Shown one piece after another: positions 1-8,136 of a stretch of DNA of 64,000 nucleotides; position 1 is the first letter of the stretch, and each line of letters opens with the position of its first letter. Where the stretch lies: NCBI GenBank assembly GCA_025057115.1, contig JANWWZ010000015.1, forward strand, positions 1-64,000, read 5' to 3'. The stretch comes from Bernardetiaceae bacterium (GTDB lineage Bacteria > Bacteroidota > Bacteroidia > Cytophagales > Thermoflexibacteraceae). The notes under the pieces were generated by a model. The model was not told the DNA's origin. It saw nothing but the letters and a program-made list of their open reading frames with translations, and searched no databases. The position numbers and the translations under genes are program-made.

Positions 1-2
1 AT

Positions 3-293
3 GTACGCATCATACACTATTCAGGAAGTGATAAACCTTGGTATGGTTATACGGATCATCACTATTATCAGGAATATTTTAATTATTTGAGAGATATTCC
101 ACCGAAGATCCGCAACAAATTATCGTCTTTTACTTTTTTGCTCGAAGCAGAACGGCACAATAAAGAACTTGATTATAAAGCTGCTACTCTCTCCTTATTA
201 AAATCTGTACTCTATTATCCCTTGTTCATAGAAACTTACGGCAAATTAGCTTATACTTTATTCAAATGGGTGAAAACTAAAGCTCAAACATAA
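3..293 (+). CDS. C-terminal end of a GT8-family glycosyltransferase (5' end outside window)
   Basis: The frame is open from the window edge to a TAA at 291-293, so this is the last 96 codons of a longer gene. It begins with a HYSGSDKPW segment, which matches the HxxGxxKPW motif near the C-terminus of GT8 (LgtC-like) retaining glycosyltransferases; that motif binds the nucleotide-sugar diphosphate. The rest is a basic, helical tail ending in KTKAQT. A TTG at 87 could be read as the start of a 68-residue protein, but the motif lies upstream of it in the same frame. The next transferase gene starts 5 bases after the stop, so the genes are probably one operon for surface glycan assembly. The donor and acceptor sugars cannot be told from this fragment. 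Confidence 0.75.
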   Translation, partial: VRIIHYSGSDKPWYGYTDHHYYQEYFNYLRDIPPKIRNKLSSFTFLLEAERHNKELDYKAATLSLLKSVLYYPLFIETYGKLAYTLFKWVKTKAQT

Positions 294-298
294 TAACC

Positions 299-1279
299 AT
301 GTCTCTCGCCCCCATTGTCCTTTTCGTTTACAAACGTCCTTGGCACACTCAGCAAACTCTCGAAGCACTGGCTGCTAATGAACTAGCAGATCAATCTATA
401 CTTTACATCTTCGCTGATGGACCCCAAACCGATGCCACTGAAGAGCAAAAAGAAAAAATCCGCCAAGTGCGGGAACTGATTCGCAGTCGAAAGTGGTGCA
501 AAGAAGTCCACATTGTTGAACGCCAACGCAACTGGGGACTGGCAGACAATATCATAGACGGCGTTACCCAAATTGTAAACCGATACGGGCGCATCATCGT
601 ACTGGAAGATGATCTGGTAACTTCCCCCGGCTTTCTGCGCTACATGAACGAAGCGCTGGAACTCTACGCCAACGAACCCCGCGTAATGCATATTTCGGGG
701 TATATGTTTCCAGTGGAAGGAAAATTGCCCGATACATTTTTTTACAATGCCAATTCTTGCTGGGGTTGGGCTACTTGGGCACGAGCGTGGAAATATTTTA
801 TTAATGATCCTTTGTATTTGTACAGACAAGTAACCAAAAGCAAAAATTCTATTCGTCGATTTAACATAGAAAATAGTTGTCCTTTTACTTCCCAGTTAGA
901 AGCCAATATTATCGGAACTCTAAAAACTTGGTGTGTGCGTTGGTATGCTAGTTTTTTTATTGCTGGTGGGTATGCTTTGTATCCACGTTGTTCTTTGGTA
1001 AACAACATTGGGCATGATAGCAGTGGAGAACATTGCAATGCAGAAGGACAAAATGTGTATTATTGCAAAGAGCTTGCCTTGCATATTCCAGTTCAAAAGC
1101 AACCTGTTAAAGAAAATTTGTTAGTTCGGCAACTGATGCAAGATTTTTACAAAAACCGACTTAAAATAGAACCTTTCGAACCTCCTTCTCCTTATAGCTT
1201 TAAAAATAAACTCGCAAAATGTTTACCTAACGGAGTAGTAAAATTTTATCGTTGGCTAAAAAATTACACGGGCAAATGA
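299..1279 (+). CDS. Glycosyltransferase, GT-A fold (GT2/GNT-I-like sugar transferase)
   Basis: A 326-residue protein. The N-terminus (PIVLFVYKRPWHTQQTLEAL) is a GT-A opening strand and helix; IFADGP is at about residues 37-42, and the metal-binding acidic motif VLEDD is at 101-105, playing the DxD role. An aromatic CWGWATW segment follows at about 150-157, typical of bacterial sugar transferases often annotated as HlpA-like or GNT-I-like. The C-terminal 100 residues are basic and helical. It probably transfers a nucleotide-activated sugar at the cytoplasmic face of the membrane during polysaccharide or glycan synthesis. It sits 5 bases after a GT8 gene and overlaps the next gene by ATGA, so the three are likely co-translated. 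Substrate unknown. Confidence 0.8.
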   Translation: MSLAPIVLFVYKRPWHTQQTLEALAANELADQSILYIFADGPQTDATEEQKEKIRQVRELIRSRKWCKEVHIVERQRNWGLADNIIDGVTQIVNRYGRIIVLEDDLVTSPGFLRYMNEALELYANEPRVMHISGYMFPVEGKLPDTFFYNANSCWGWATWARAWKYFINDPLYLYRQVTKSKNSIRRFNIENSCPFTSQLEANIIGTLKTWCVRWYASFFIAGGYALYPRCSLVNNIGHDSSGEHCNAEGQNVYYCKELALHIPVQKQPVKENLLVRQLMQDFYKNRLKIEPFEPPSPYSFKNKLAKCLPNGVVKFYRWLKNYTGK

Positions 1280-2106
1280 ATAATTTAGTTCCAGCCATAT
1301 TTGTTCCTGCTTACAAGTCTCAACTTTCAAAAAGTGAGCTAATTTCTTTTAGACAACTTTTGAAAGTGCTCGGTAAATATCCTATTTATATGTTTCACCC
1401 TGAGCACTTACCCCTTGAAAATTATCAAAAAATCATCGCCACTTTTCCCAATCTACAAGTAAGATACCAAGCATGGCCAGCCTACTTTTTTCAAAATCCA
1501 GCTACGTATAGTGAAATGTTAAAGGACGTTGCATTTTATAATTTTTTTATTCAGCGCGGGCACGACTATTTGCTAATTTATCAACTTGATGCCTACGTAT
1601 TTCGAGATGAACTCATGGAGTGGATTCAAAAAGGTTACGACTACATAGGTGCTCCATGGTTTAGCAACTATACTGAAGCATCTCCAGACGATGAAATAAT
1701 AGGAGTAGGGAACGGAGGTTTTTCGTTGCGACGCATCTCAACTGCTATCAAAGTGTTGCAAAAATGGCACCGCTTCCAAAAGCGATATACATGGCTGGGT
1801 AAATGGCTGCGCCAAGACCGCGCTTTTCATCTGGCTAAATGGAGTATGGGAATTTATACCCAAGAAGACATTAGCGTTATTTTGCTAAAAAATGTAACGG
1901 AAGACTGTTTCTGGACGGAATATCTTACAAAAGCATTTCCCCTTCGCATAGCTCCTCCAGAAGAAGCCATGTTTTTTAGCTTTGAAGCCAATCCTTCACA
2001 GCTGTACGAAAAAACAGGAAAGAGGCTTCCCTTCGGCTGCCATGCGTGGGAAAGATATGAACCAGCATTTTGGCGTCAGTTCATCGATGTAGAGAATGAA
2101 AAGTAA
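1276..2106 (+). CDS. DUF5672 family protein (putative glycosyltransferase)
   Basis: A 276-residue protein whose ATG overlaps the preceding stop as ATGA (1276-1279). A longer reading from a TTG at 1252 is less likely. The sequence shows the DUF5672 hallmarks: an N-terminal VPAYK segment, YQLDAY at about 102-107, DYIGAPWF at about 122-129 and GNGGFSLR at about 145-152. Members are found in glycan gene clusters and resemble GT-A enzymes, with the LDAY acidic residue standing where a DxD-like motif would. The role as a glycosyltransferase is inferred from family and context. It is the last gene of the operon; a hairpin without a strong T tract follows at 2120-2147, and beyond it lies decayed mobile DNA. 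Confidence 0.75.
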   Translation: MNNLVPAIFVPAYKSQLSKSELISFRQLLKVLGKYPIYMFHPEHLPLENYQKIIATFPNLQVRYQAWPAYFFQNPATYSEMLKDVAFYNFFIQRGHDYLLIYQLDAYVFRDELMEWIQKGYDYIGAPWFSNYTEASPDDEIIGVGNGGFSLRRISTAIKVLQKWHRFQKRYTWLGKWLRQDRAFHLAKWSMGIYTQEDISVILLKNVTEDCFWTEYLTKAFPLRIAPPEEAMFFSFEANPSQLYEKTGKRLPFGCHAWERYEPAFWRQFIDVENEK

Positions 2107-2119
2107 AAAACCGCTGCAT

Positions 2120-2147
2120 TCTATCAAAAATTCTCTAATTTGATAGA
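2120..2147 (+). terminator. Weak hairpin after the glycosyltransferase operon
   Basis: TCTATCAAA and TTTGATAGA form a perfect 9-base-pair stem around a 10-base loop, 13 bases after the DUF5672 stop. The T tract that follows is poor (GATGATTTTGGG), so this may be a weak terminator or just a 3' stabilising hairpin. Confidence 0.35.
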
Positions 2148-2239
2148 GATGATTTTGGGAGTAAATGAATGAGTTGTTGCACATTTTATATTATATGTAT
2201 GCTTTCTATGAGTAGCAGCAAAAATTGAAGCATTCATAG

Positions 2240-2606
2240 CGTTCAAATAGATATGTTTTGTGGGCGAAAATGTCACAAACACTGAATAGTGTATGTATAC
2301 GACCCCAGAATATTGGCTTATGCACTAAGGAAGAGAAATGCTCCTATGGTCAAGAAACTTTATCACACTCAAACATTATCCAATAAATGCGATTACAGAT
2401 AACTAGAATAAGGTTTGCAGAATTTAGCAAAGAAAATCATCAAGTCAGTAAACTCAGCAGATTGAAGGGATAAATACTTGCTGACGATTAGTCCGAAAAA
2501 CTACTTGTTTCTCCGAAAAAGAACCTTATCACGATGCTTCTGTTAAAATTATGTTTCAATATAGAAATTATCGCCATCACGCCAGTGTAAAAACACAAGA
2601 TGTTTT
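2240..2606 (+). pseudogene. IS1-like transposase remnant, copy 1
   Basis: Pieced across frames, this reads as a broken IS1-family transposase. The clearest part, at about 2462-2590, gives RLVRKTTCFSEKEPYHDAS followed by YRNYRHH, matching the IS1 C-terminal signature (IERxN...LRxR...RKTxxFSKS..xH). Upstream, RILAYALRKRNAPMVKKLYH corresponds to the EILAYVGKRNTPTVEKFYQK segment of the copy at 4929-5340. At DNA level the two copies align over about 340 bases, and both appear to lack the middle of the catalytic region. Stops and frameshifts exclude activity. Confidence 0.65.
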
Positions 2607-2624
2607 TATAAGTAGTTAAAAATC

Positions 2625-3094
2625 AATCGGATTTTGACAAGGCTTTTGAAGGAGTGGAGAACTTAGTAATAGATTGTACGGAAATTGCTGAAAATCAAGA
2701 GAAACAGTGGATATATTACTCAGGCAAAAAACGACATACGATAACTACTTACCATTAGTGATAGCAAGAAGTGGATGTTGTATATAGATAAATTGTGGTG
2801 GAGCAATGTACATGATGTAACGAGTTTTAAATGAATTCTTAATTTTAGAGGTAAGCGAATACATGTAGATTTAAGATTCAAAGTATGGAAAATATCATGT
2901 GTAACGCATTGGTTGCAAAACCTTGTAAAAAGCCCGAAGGAAAACTGCTAGATGAGTTTGAGAAAAGCGTAAACAACACGTTCTCAAGTTTTAAGGTAAG
3001 AGTAGAAAATGCGTTAGCAGGTTGTAAAAACTTTTTCATTAACCAAATTAAGAGTGGTACGAAGGATAGAGAACAAATATTAGAAAATTTTTAG
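2625..3094 (+). pseudogene. IS5-family transposase remnant
   Basis: Three fragments of one DDE transposase in shifting frames. At about 2657-2752: LVIDCTEIAENQEKQW then YYSGKKRHTITTYH, the first catalytic Asp region and the SGKKKRHT motif typical of IS5-family (ISL2-like) enzymes. At about 2760-2829: SNVHDVTSFK, the VHD motif containing the second catalytic Asp. At 2885-3094: KKPEGKLLDEFEKSVNN then SFKVRVENALAGCKNF, the final Glu region (normally RIxVEHAIGGxKRF). In-frame stops separate the pieces and the N-terminus is missing, so the gene is dead. The 69-codon open frame at 2885 is the C-terminal relic, not an independent gene. Confidence 0.75.
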
Positions 3095-3263
3095 CTAAGG
3101 TTTACAGAATCGCAAATCAAAATTATCAATCAATTGATTATCAGTGAATTAGCTTACAAAAAGTCTAATAAACATTTGTTCTTGAAACAACAGCGGCAAC
3201 AAGGACAATTATCTCCAATTTTGTACCTCACTTGAGGCAAACGCTGTTATAAGTTTATCATTC

Positions 3264-4433
3264 TTATTCTCTGCCATATTGTTCATCAAATTTGTCAATT
3301 ATTTCGATGAACTCAGGTGGTAATCTGTCTTCCACAAAGTCAACGATTTCTTGTGGGATATGCTTGTAGTAAGCCGAAGCGATACCGCCTGTTATGCAAG
3401 CAATGGTGTCGCTGTCGCCACCGATTGAAATTGCAAGCCTGATGGCATTTTCAAAGTCTGTACTTTCAAGAAACGCTACAATCGCTTGGGGAACTGAACC
3501 TTGACAAGTTTCATTAAATTGGTAAGTAGGTCTTATTTCATCAAGTGTAAAATCAAGATTGTAGTTGAAAGTCTCTGTTATGTAGTTTTTAATCTCTTGT
3601 TTTGACTTTCCACGTCTTGCGAGAAAAATTGCTGCTGCTGTTGCTTGTGCTCCTTTAATTCCTTCAGGGTGGTTGTGTGTAACTTCAGCTGACTGTTTGG
3701 CAACTTTCAATACAGTTTCAATGTCATTAAATGCAAAACCAACCGCACTTACCCGCATTGCTGAGCCGTTACCAAAACTTCCATAAGGTTTTAAATCGTT
3801 CTCGTTTACTTGTAACCAACTTCTGAAAAAACCACCGTAACCACGTCCCGGATATCCTCTTCCATATTTCCAAATTGTCTCGGCAAAATCTTTTTTGTTC
3901 AGAATGCAATCCGCAACTGCAATAGTTAAAACCGTGTCATCTGTAAAATCACATTTTGGATTAAATAAATCAAAATTTGTGGTTTTTACATTGTTCCATT
4001 CAAACACTGAACCAATTACATCACCAATTACTGCACCGATTATCGTTCTATATGGCTTTTTAGTACTCGGTTGTTTCAAGCCATGGGATTCTAAGGCGTT
4101 AGCTGACTTGGTAGCATCTAAATCTTCAGGTTCAGAATGCTTTGACGAGTCTTTGTCTTCAGTATTTTCATTTTCATTTGTTTTATAGCTATAGCAATCG
4201 AGTTGCTCAATAAATTTTATTTTTTTGCGCGTTAAAGTAAGGAACGCTTTAATTTCTTTTTTTCCGATAGTTTCAAACTCTCCCCAAAGACTCTTACTCC
4301 AACCTTCGTGTATATGAATTACTCTCTTACTTCTCATGTAATCCTTTTCAGTTACTATTTTGCAAGTTATCATACTACAAGCATTTCCAATTTCAGGAAT
4401 CTGGTAGTAGTAGTGATGTTCTTTCCAATTCAT
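3264..4433 (-). CDS. ADP-ribosylglycohydrolase family protein with an N-terminal extension
   Basis: A 389-residue protein. Residues about 130-385 form an ADP-ribosylglycohydrolase (ARH/DraG) domain: IIGAVIGDVIGSVFEW at 131-146, the metal-binding FTDDT at 163-167, GNGSAMR at 221-227, HNHPEG at 253-258, and the second metal site GGDSDT at 338-343. These residues hold the binuclear magnesium centre that cleaves ADP-ribose from modified targets, and all are present, so the enzyme is probably active. Residues 1-85 are an unrecognised basic beta-rich region, followed by a Lys/Glu/Asp/Ser-rich linker (about 86-126). Such enzymes reverse ADP-ribosylation by toxins or regulators, or clear ADP-ribose adducts. 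The ATG overlaps the stop of an upstream broken frame as ATGA. The gene lies between IS remnants and is probably acquired. Natural substrate unknown. Confidence 0.85.
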   Translation of the reverse strand: MNWKEHHYYYQIPEIGNACSMITCKIVTEKDYMRSKRVIHIHEGWSKSLWGEFETIGKKEIKAFLTLTRKKIKFIEQLDCYSYKTNENENTEDKDSSKHSEPEDLDATKSANALESHGLKQPSTKKPYRTIIGAVIGDVIGSVFEWNNVKTTNFDLFNPKCDFTDDTVLTIAVADCILNKKDFAETIWKYGRGYPGRGYGGFFRSWLQVNENDLKPYGSFGNGSAMRVSAVGFAFNDIETVLKVAKQSAEVTHNHPEGIKGAQATAAAIFLARRGKSKQEIKNYITETFNYNLDFTLDEIRPTYQFNETCQGSVPQAIVAFLESTDFENAIRLAISIGGDSDTIACITGGIASAYYKHIPQEIVDFVEDRLPPEFIEIIDKFDEQYGRE

Positions 4434-4693
4434 AGTTGAGTTTTTGTTATATTGTCTGTCTTGTAGAAGTTAGTGAATTGAAGACAGTTAGTTTCTAAAA
4501 AGTTTAAGACGTGATGTGGAATTTCAGCCTTGTTTTTTCGTCCTAATAATTCATTACTGTTGAGCCAAAACTCTGCATAGCCATCTATCAACAAAATAAA
4601 ACAATGATAATCGCAGTAAAGGACCGTTTTGCCTTTTGCTTATTTCAATCTGTCAGCCAGTTTGGGTACTTTTATCAGATGTGGCATTGTCAT
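4430..4693 (-). pseudogene. Small frame with one internal stop, coupled to the ADP-ribosylglycohydrolase gene
   Basis: From an ATG at 4693 the minus strand reads MTMPHLIKVPKLADRLK, then a TAA, then 69 further codons with no stop (AKGKTVLYCDYHCFILLIDG onward, ending NITKTQL). The final TGA at 4432-4430 overlaps the ATG of the downstream gene. Total length is 88 codons in one frame with a single interruption. The protein-like composition and exact coupling suggest a recently broken gene rather than chance. No ATG follows the TAA; two adjacent TTG codons could restart translation inside the ILLIDG segment. The family is not recognised. A sequencing or assembly error at the TAA is also possible. 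Confidence 0.5.
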
Positions 4694-4892
4694 TGTTATT
4701 TAAACTACCCAACGTGCACAACTTGCGCGTATCTTCATAGAAATACTATAGATTTGCAGTGATACAAGCAAGGGCAACTGGATGTTTTTTGGCATTTTGA
4801 TAATAAAATTAGTTAGCTGCTATCAGCAAAAAATGCACAAAATGAGTTAAGAAGGACTCATTTAAATTAAAAGTCGAGCAAAATGAAACAAC

Positions 4893-4908
4893 TTATGCGC
4901 GCGCATAA
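4893..4908. repeat. 16-base perfect palindrome
   Basis: TTATGCGCGCGCATAA is a perfect 16-base palindrome in the non-coding gap between the broken small frame and the second IS1-like remnant. It could be an operator, a remnant of IS end sequence, or chance. Apart from this site nothing is recognised in 4694-4928. Confidence 0.4.
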
Positions 4909-4928
4909 AATGGTTGTTCGGTGGTGGT

Positions 4929-5340
4929 TCAGAAGGGATGATAGCGGTAATTTCTACCTTGAAATATAACTTTAATAGAAGCCTCATAGTAAAGTTCTTT
5001 TTGGGAGAAGCAAGTAGTTTTTCTCACTAATCCTCTGTTTCTGATTCGCAAGTAAGCATTTACTCCTTTAATCTGCTTGGTGGCCGCCTTACCGACTTGA
5101 CGATTTTGCTTACTAAATACTTCCGAAAATCCTTCTTCCAGCTATTATTTGCAAATGTTCGAGTTTTTGGTAAAATTTCTCGACTGTAGGGGTATTTCTC
5201 TTCCCTACATAAGCCAGTATTTCATTCGTCTGGAGAGCATCTGCATACATCATCCAGTGTTTGTAACGTTTTCACCCTGCATACGAACGCGCTTTAATTT
5301 CGGCTATCAGGGTTTTTATACAACAATTCACTCCCAAGAC
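4929..5340 (-). pseudogene. IS1-like transposase remnant, copy 2
   Basis: On the minus strand the best-preserved piece, ending at a TGA at 4931-4929, reads through TKQIKGVNAYLRIRNRGLV and RKTTCFSQKELYYEAS to YRYHPF, a good match to the C-terminus of IS1-family transposases. Upstream, in another frame, KRYKHWMM and LQTNEILAYVGKRN correspond to the QRYxC zinc-ribbon end and the ELDExWxFVG region, with the key residues lost. The sequence is homologous over about 340 bases to the copy at 2240-2606, which lies in opposite orientation. Stops and a deletion in the middle make it inactive. Apparent plus-strand frames here are its shadows. Confidence 0.7.
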
Positions 5341-5479
5341 CTTTTTATTGGGGCTCCTTGAGATACTTGTAGTGAATCTGAAAAAGTTCGTACTGGGTCT
5401 TTTACAGTGCTAAGGCGAGGAGAGGGATCTAACGCAAGAAAGCAAGCCCTAAAACCACAAAAATTACTTATTACCTTTG

Positions 5480-5553
5480 CTCCTCCTCCAGGGCTCGAAC
5501 CTGGGACCCCATGATTAACAGTCATGTGCTCTAACCTGCTGAGCTAAGGAGGA
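5480..5553 (-). tRNA. tRNA-Asn (GUU)
   Basis: On the minus strand a complete 74-base cloverleaf: acceptor stem TCCTCCT/AGGAGGA, D arm GCTC...GAGC, anticodon stem CATGA/TCATG with loop CTGTTAA (anticodon GTT), T arm CCAGG-TTCGAGC-CCTGG, discriminator G. CCA is not encoded. It lies 71 bases downstream of mutS2 and its 3' end faces the decayed island; no direct repeat of its 3' end was seen in the island by eye. Confidence 0.95.
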
Positions 5554-5624
5554 GTTTGTTGCAGCGCAGCAAAGATAGGACATTTACCAATTGCTTACAA
5601 CAGTTAAGCACAAAATTTTTAATG

Positions 5625-8045
5625 TTAGCGCAAGGTTACTAGAGTAATACCTGCCCCTCCGCGATCGGCATGTTCATCCTGTAGATGAAGTACTTCCTTG
5701 CGCTTGCGCAAATGTTCTCGAATGACATTGCGCAGTATTCCATCTCCTTTGCCGTGAATAATGCGCAAATGTTGGTGATTGAGCATAATAGCATCGTCAA
5801 TAAACTGCTCTACTTGGGCTAGGGCTTCTTCAGCACGACATCCGCGAATATCTAACTCCAAACTAAAACGCGCCATTTTTTCGCTTAAATCAATTCTAGG
5901 CAAGGTTACAGAGGCAGTAGGTTTTTCTGGCATGAGTTGACGATAACTTTGGCGGCTAATTTTCTCTAATCTATCTAGCTTCACAGTGGATTTCAACTCT
6001 CCAATGGAAATAGTCGCTTCTTTGCCTTTGATTGAAATTACCTGACCTAGCGTATCAGTACCTTTGAGCCGTATGTAATCGCCAGGCTGAATGGGAGTAG
6101 TTTCTAGTTCAACAGTGTTGGTAGGAGCCTCATCAGAAATAGCAGGGGGAATCTGTTCGGGTTGCAACTGCTGCCGAAACTCTTCTAGCTCCTGCCTAAG
6201 TTGTCGAGTAACTTCTTTGGCAGCTTGCTGCTGACGGATTTGGCGAATCGTGTTTTCAATTTTTTGGTTAGCTTCCTGAAGCAACTGTTGAGCTTGTGCT
6301 TTGGCTTCGTTGAGGAGTTGCTTGCGATGAGTTTCTAAAAAATGGCGCAAGCGAGCATATTCCGCTTGGGTGTGAGCAAGTTGGGCTCGTTCCGCTTGCA
6401 GTTGCGCACTTTTCTCGCGGTAAAACTGCCGTTCAATCTCCAGATCTCTGAGCAGTTTTTCCATGTCGATTTTTTCTTTGCCGAGTTTTTCACGGGCTTT
6501 TTGGATTACCCAACGCGGCAACCCAATTTTCTGGGCAATTTCTAAGGCAAACGAACTTCCAGGTTTGCCAATTTCCAGCTCAAAAAGCGGCTCTAAAGCC
6601 TCCACATTATAGCGCATGGCACCGTTGATAATGCCAGAGGTATGCTCGGCAAAGAGTTTTAAATTAGCATAGTGAGTAGTAATTACTCCATACACCTTCT
6701 TTTGATTGAGTTGCTCTAAAATCGCCTCGGCAATGGCACCGCCAAGTTGGGGCTCCGTTCCAGTGCCAAACTCATCAATAAGACACAGGGAATGTTCATC
6801 GGCCAGTTCTAAGAAAGCCTTCATGTTTTTTAGATGGGAGCTATACGTACTCAGATCATTGTCAATGGATTGTTCATCGCCGATGTCTATAAAAAATCGT
6901 TGAAAGATGCCAGCTTGCGAACCTTCTTCTACAGGAACGGGAATGCCGCATTGCAACATGTATTGCAAGAGCCCTACTGTTTTCAGGCATATGGATTTTC
7001 CCCCTGCATTGGGTCCGGAAATGAGCAAAATGCGATTTTTTTCATCTAGTCTAATGTTCAGCGGTACAATTTTTTTTCCTATTTCTTGCAAATGTTGTTC
7101 TAGCAGGGGATGCCGGGCTCCCATCCATTGCAAAGCAGGTTTATTGTGAAGTTGGGGAAAAATGGCTCGCCACTGAAGAGCAAACCTTGCCTTAGCACGG
7201 ATAAAGTCTATTAATCCTAAAAAAAAGTAACCTTTTTTGAGCTTCTCTACGTGAGGACGAAGTTGAGCAGTCAGTTGGGTGAGGATGCGAATTACTTCGC
7301 GGCGTTCTTGGGCTATTAGCTCGCGAATTTCGTTGTTCATTTCCACTACTTCTGCTGGCTCTATAAAAATCGTTTGCCCGCTGGCTGAGGTATCGTGCAC
7401 AATGCCTTTCATCCGCCGTTTGTGTTCTACAGGCAAGGGAATTACTAACCTTCCTTCGCGAATGGTGGGCTGCGCATCTTCGGCGGCAAAGCCCTCTGTT
7501 TTCAATTGACGCAGCAACTGGTCGATTTTTTTGCGCAGTTGCATTTGTTGCTCTATGATGGCGCGGCGAATTTGTTGCAACTGCGGCGAGGCATTGTCGC
7601 GTACTTTTCCGCGCTCATCTATGAGGCGTTCTATCTGAGCAAGCAAACTTTTTTCTACTACTACCTCTCCGATGAGTTCTTTTAAGTGAGGAATTTCTTG
7701 AGTTGGCTTTTTGTCAATAATTTCTACACATTGGTACAAGGTAGTTAATGAAAGGCGCAAGTTGTAAAATTCCTCCTCTGACAAAAAGGCTCCTTCGATG
7801 GCAGCTTTTTGAAGGCTTGGGTTGACATCCAGAAAATGACTTTCGGGAAGGTGCTCCCCGGCAGCCATCATTCTTTTGAGCTCTTCAGTTTGCCGATGAA
7901 GTTTTTGCACTATCTCGTAGCGATTGCTTGGACGCATGCGCTCCACAAAGGCACGCCCCAAAGGTCCGTTGCAAAGTGCTGCTAGCTGTTGACGAATCTT
8001 ATCAAAGCCAATTTTTTCTTCAAAATTGTTGGGGTAGAGCATCAT
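5625..8045 (-). CDS. mutS2: Endonuclease MutS2
   Basis: An 806-residue protein if started at the ATG at 8045 (LYPNNFEEKIGFDKIRQQL, the usual MutS2 N-terminus); the extra 38 codons upstream are probably untranslated. Domains: MutS-like core and lever helices up to about 320, ATPase with Walker A GPNAGGKS at about 344-351, signature STYSSHL, Walker B CLIDEFGTGTEP near 421-432, a long coiled-coil clamp (about 490-640), and a C-terminal Smr nuclease domain (LDIRGCRAEEAL, HGKGDGILR) from about 734. MutS2 acts on branched DNA and suppresses recombination, and in some bacteria rescues collided ribosomes; it does not do mismatch repair. It is transcribed divergently from the adenylate cyclase gene; a TAACTTTG element just before the start may be its -7 box. 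Confidence 0.95.
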   Translation of the reverse strand: MMLYPNNFEEKIGFDKIRQQLAALCNGPLGRAFVERMRPSNRYEIVQKLHRQTEELKRMMAAGEHLPESHFLDVNPSLQKAAIEGAFLSEEEFYNLRLSLTTLYQCVEIIDKKPTQEIPHLKELIGEVVVEKSLLAQIERLIDERGKVRDNASPQLQQIRRAIIEQQMQLRKKIDQLLRQLKTEGFAAEDAQPTIREGRLVIPLPVEHKRRMKGIVHDTSASGQTIFIEPAEVVEMNNEIRELIAQERREVIRILTQLTAQLRPHVEKLKKGYFFLGLIDFIRAKARFALQWRAIFPQLHNKPALQWMGARHPLLEQHLQEIGKKIVPLNIRLDEKNRILLISGPNAGGKSICLKTVGLLQYMLQCGIPVPVEEGSQAGIFQRFFIDIGDEQSIDNDLSTYSSHLKNMKAFLELADEHSLCLIDEFGTGTEPQLGGAIAEAILEQLNQKKVYGVITTHYANLKLFAEHTSGIINGAMRYNVEALEPLFELEIGKPGSSFALEIAQKIGLPRWVIQKAREKLGKEKIDMEKLLRDLEIERQFYREKSAQLQAERAQLAHTQAEYARLRHFLETHRKQLLNEAKAQAQQLLQEANQKIENTIRQIRQQQAAKEVTRQLRQELEEFRQQLQPEQIPPAISDEAPTNTVELETTPIQPGDYIRLKGTDTLGQVISIKGKEATISIGELKSTVKLDRLEKISRQSYRQLMPEKPTASVTLPRIDLSEKMARFSLELDIRGCRAEEALAQVEQFIDDAIMLNHQHLRIIHGKGDGILRNVIREHLRKRKEVLHLQDEHADRGGAGITLVTLR

Positions 8046-8136
8046 TGCAAAGTTAGCCGATTTGAATTTTGCTTGTGCTAAGGCTACATTTTTTGCAAGG
8101 TAATTAGTTAAATTGCATCTAAAGTGAGAAAACATC

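Larger units (their letters stand above)
2240..5340. mobile_element. Decayed island flanked by inverted IS1-like remnants
   Basis: This gene-poor stretch holds, in order, an IS1-like transposase remnant on the plus strand (about 2240-2606), an IS5-like remnant (2625-3094), an intact ADP-ribosylglycohydrolase gene (3264-4433, minus), a broken small frame (4430-4693, minus), and a second copy of the same IS1-like remnant on the minus strand (4929-5340). The right end stops about 140 bases from tRNA-Asn. The inverted arrangement resembles an old composite transposon, but the terminal inverted repeats and target duplications are not recognisable. Co-mobilisation of the cargo is an inference. The stretch 3095-3263 shows nothing recognisable. 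Confidence 0.5.

Noticed and set aside
87-293. A complete 68-residue protein from a TTG at 87
   Set aside because: The same frame is open back to the window edge and holds the HxxGxxKPW motif of GT8 enzymes, so this is the end of a longer gene.
2885-3094. Small intact gene of 69 codons
   Set aside because: It matches the C-terminal segment of IS5-family transposases, with the rest present as broken fragments just upstream.
5149-5361. Plus-strand open frame of 70 codons
   Set aside because: It is antisense to the IS1-like remnant and has no protein-like features of its own.
5480-5553. Integration site with a direct repeat of the tRNA-Asn 3' end
   Set aside because: No second copy of the tRNA 3' end was seen across the island, and no integrase gene is present.
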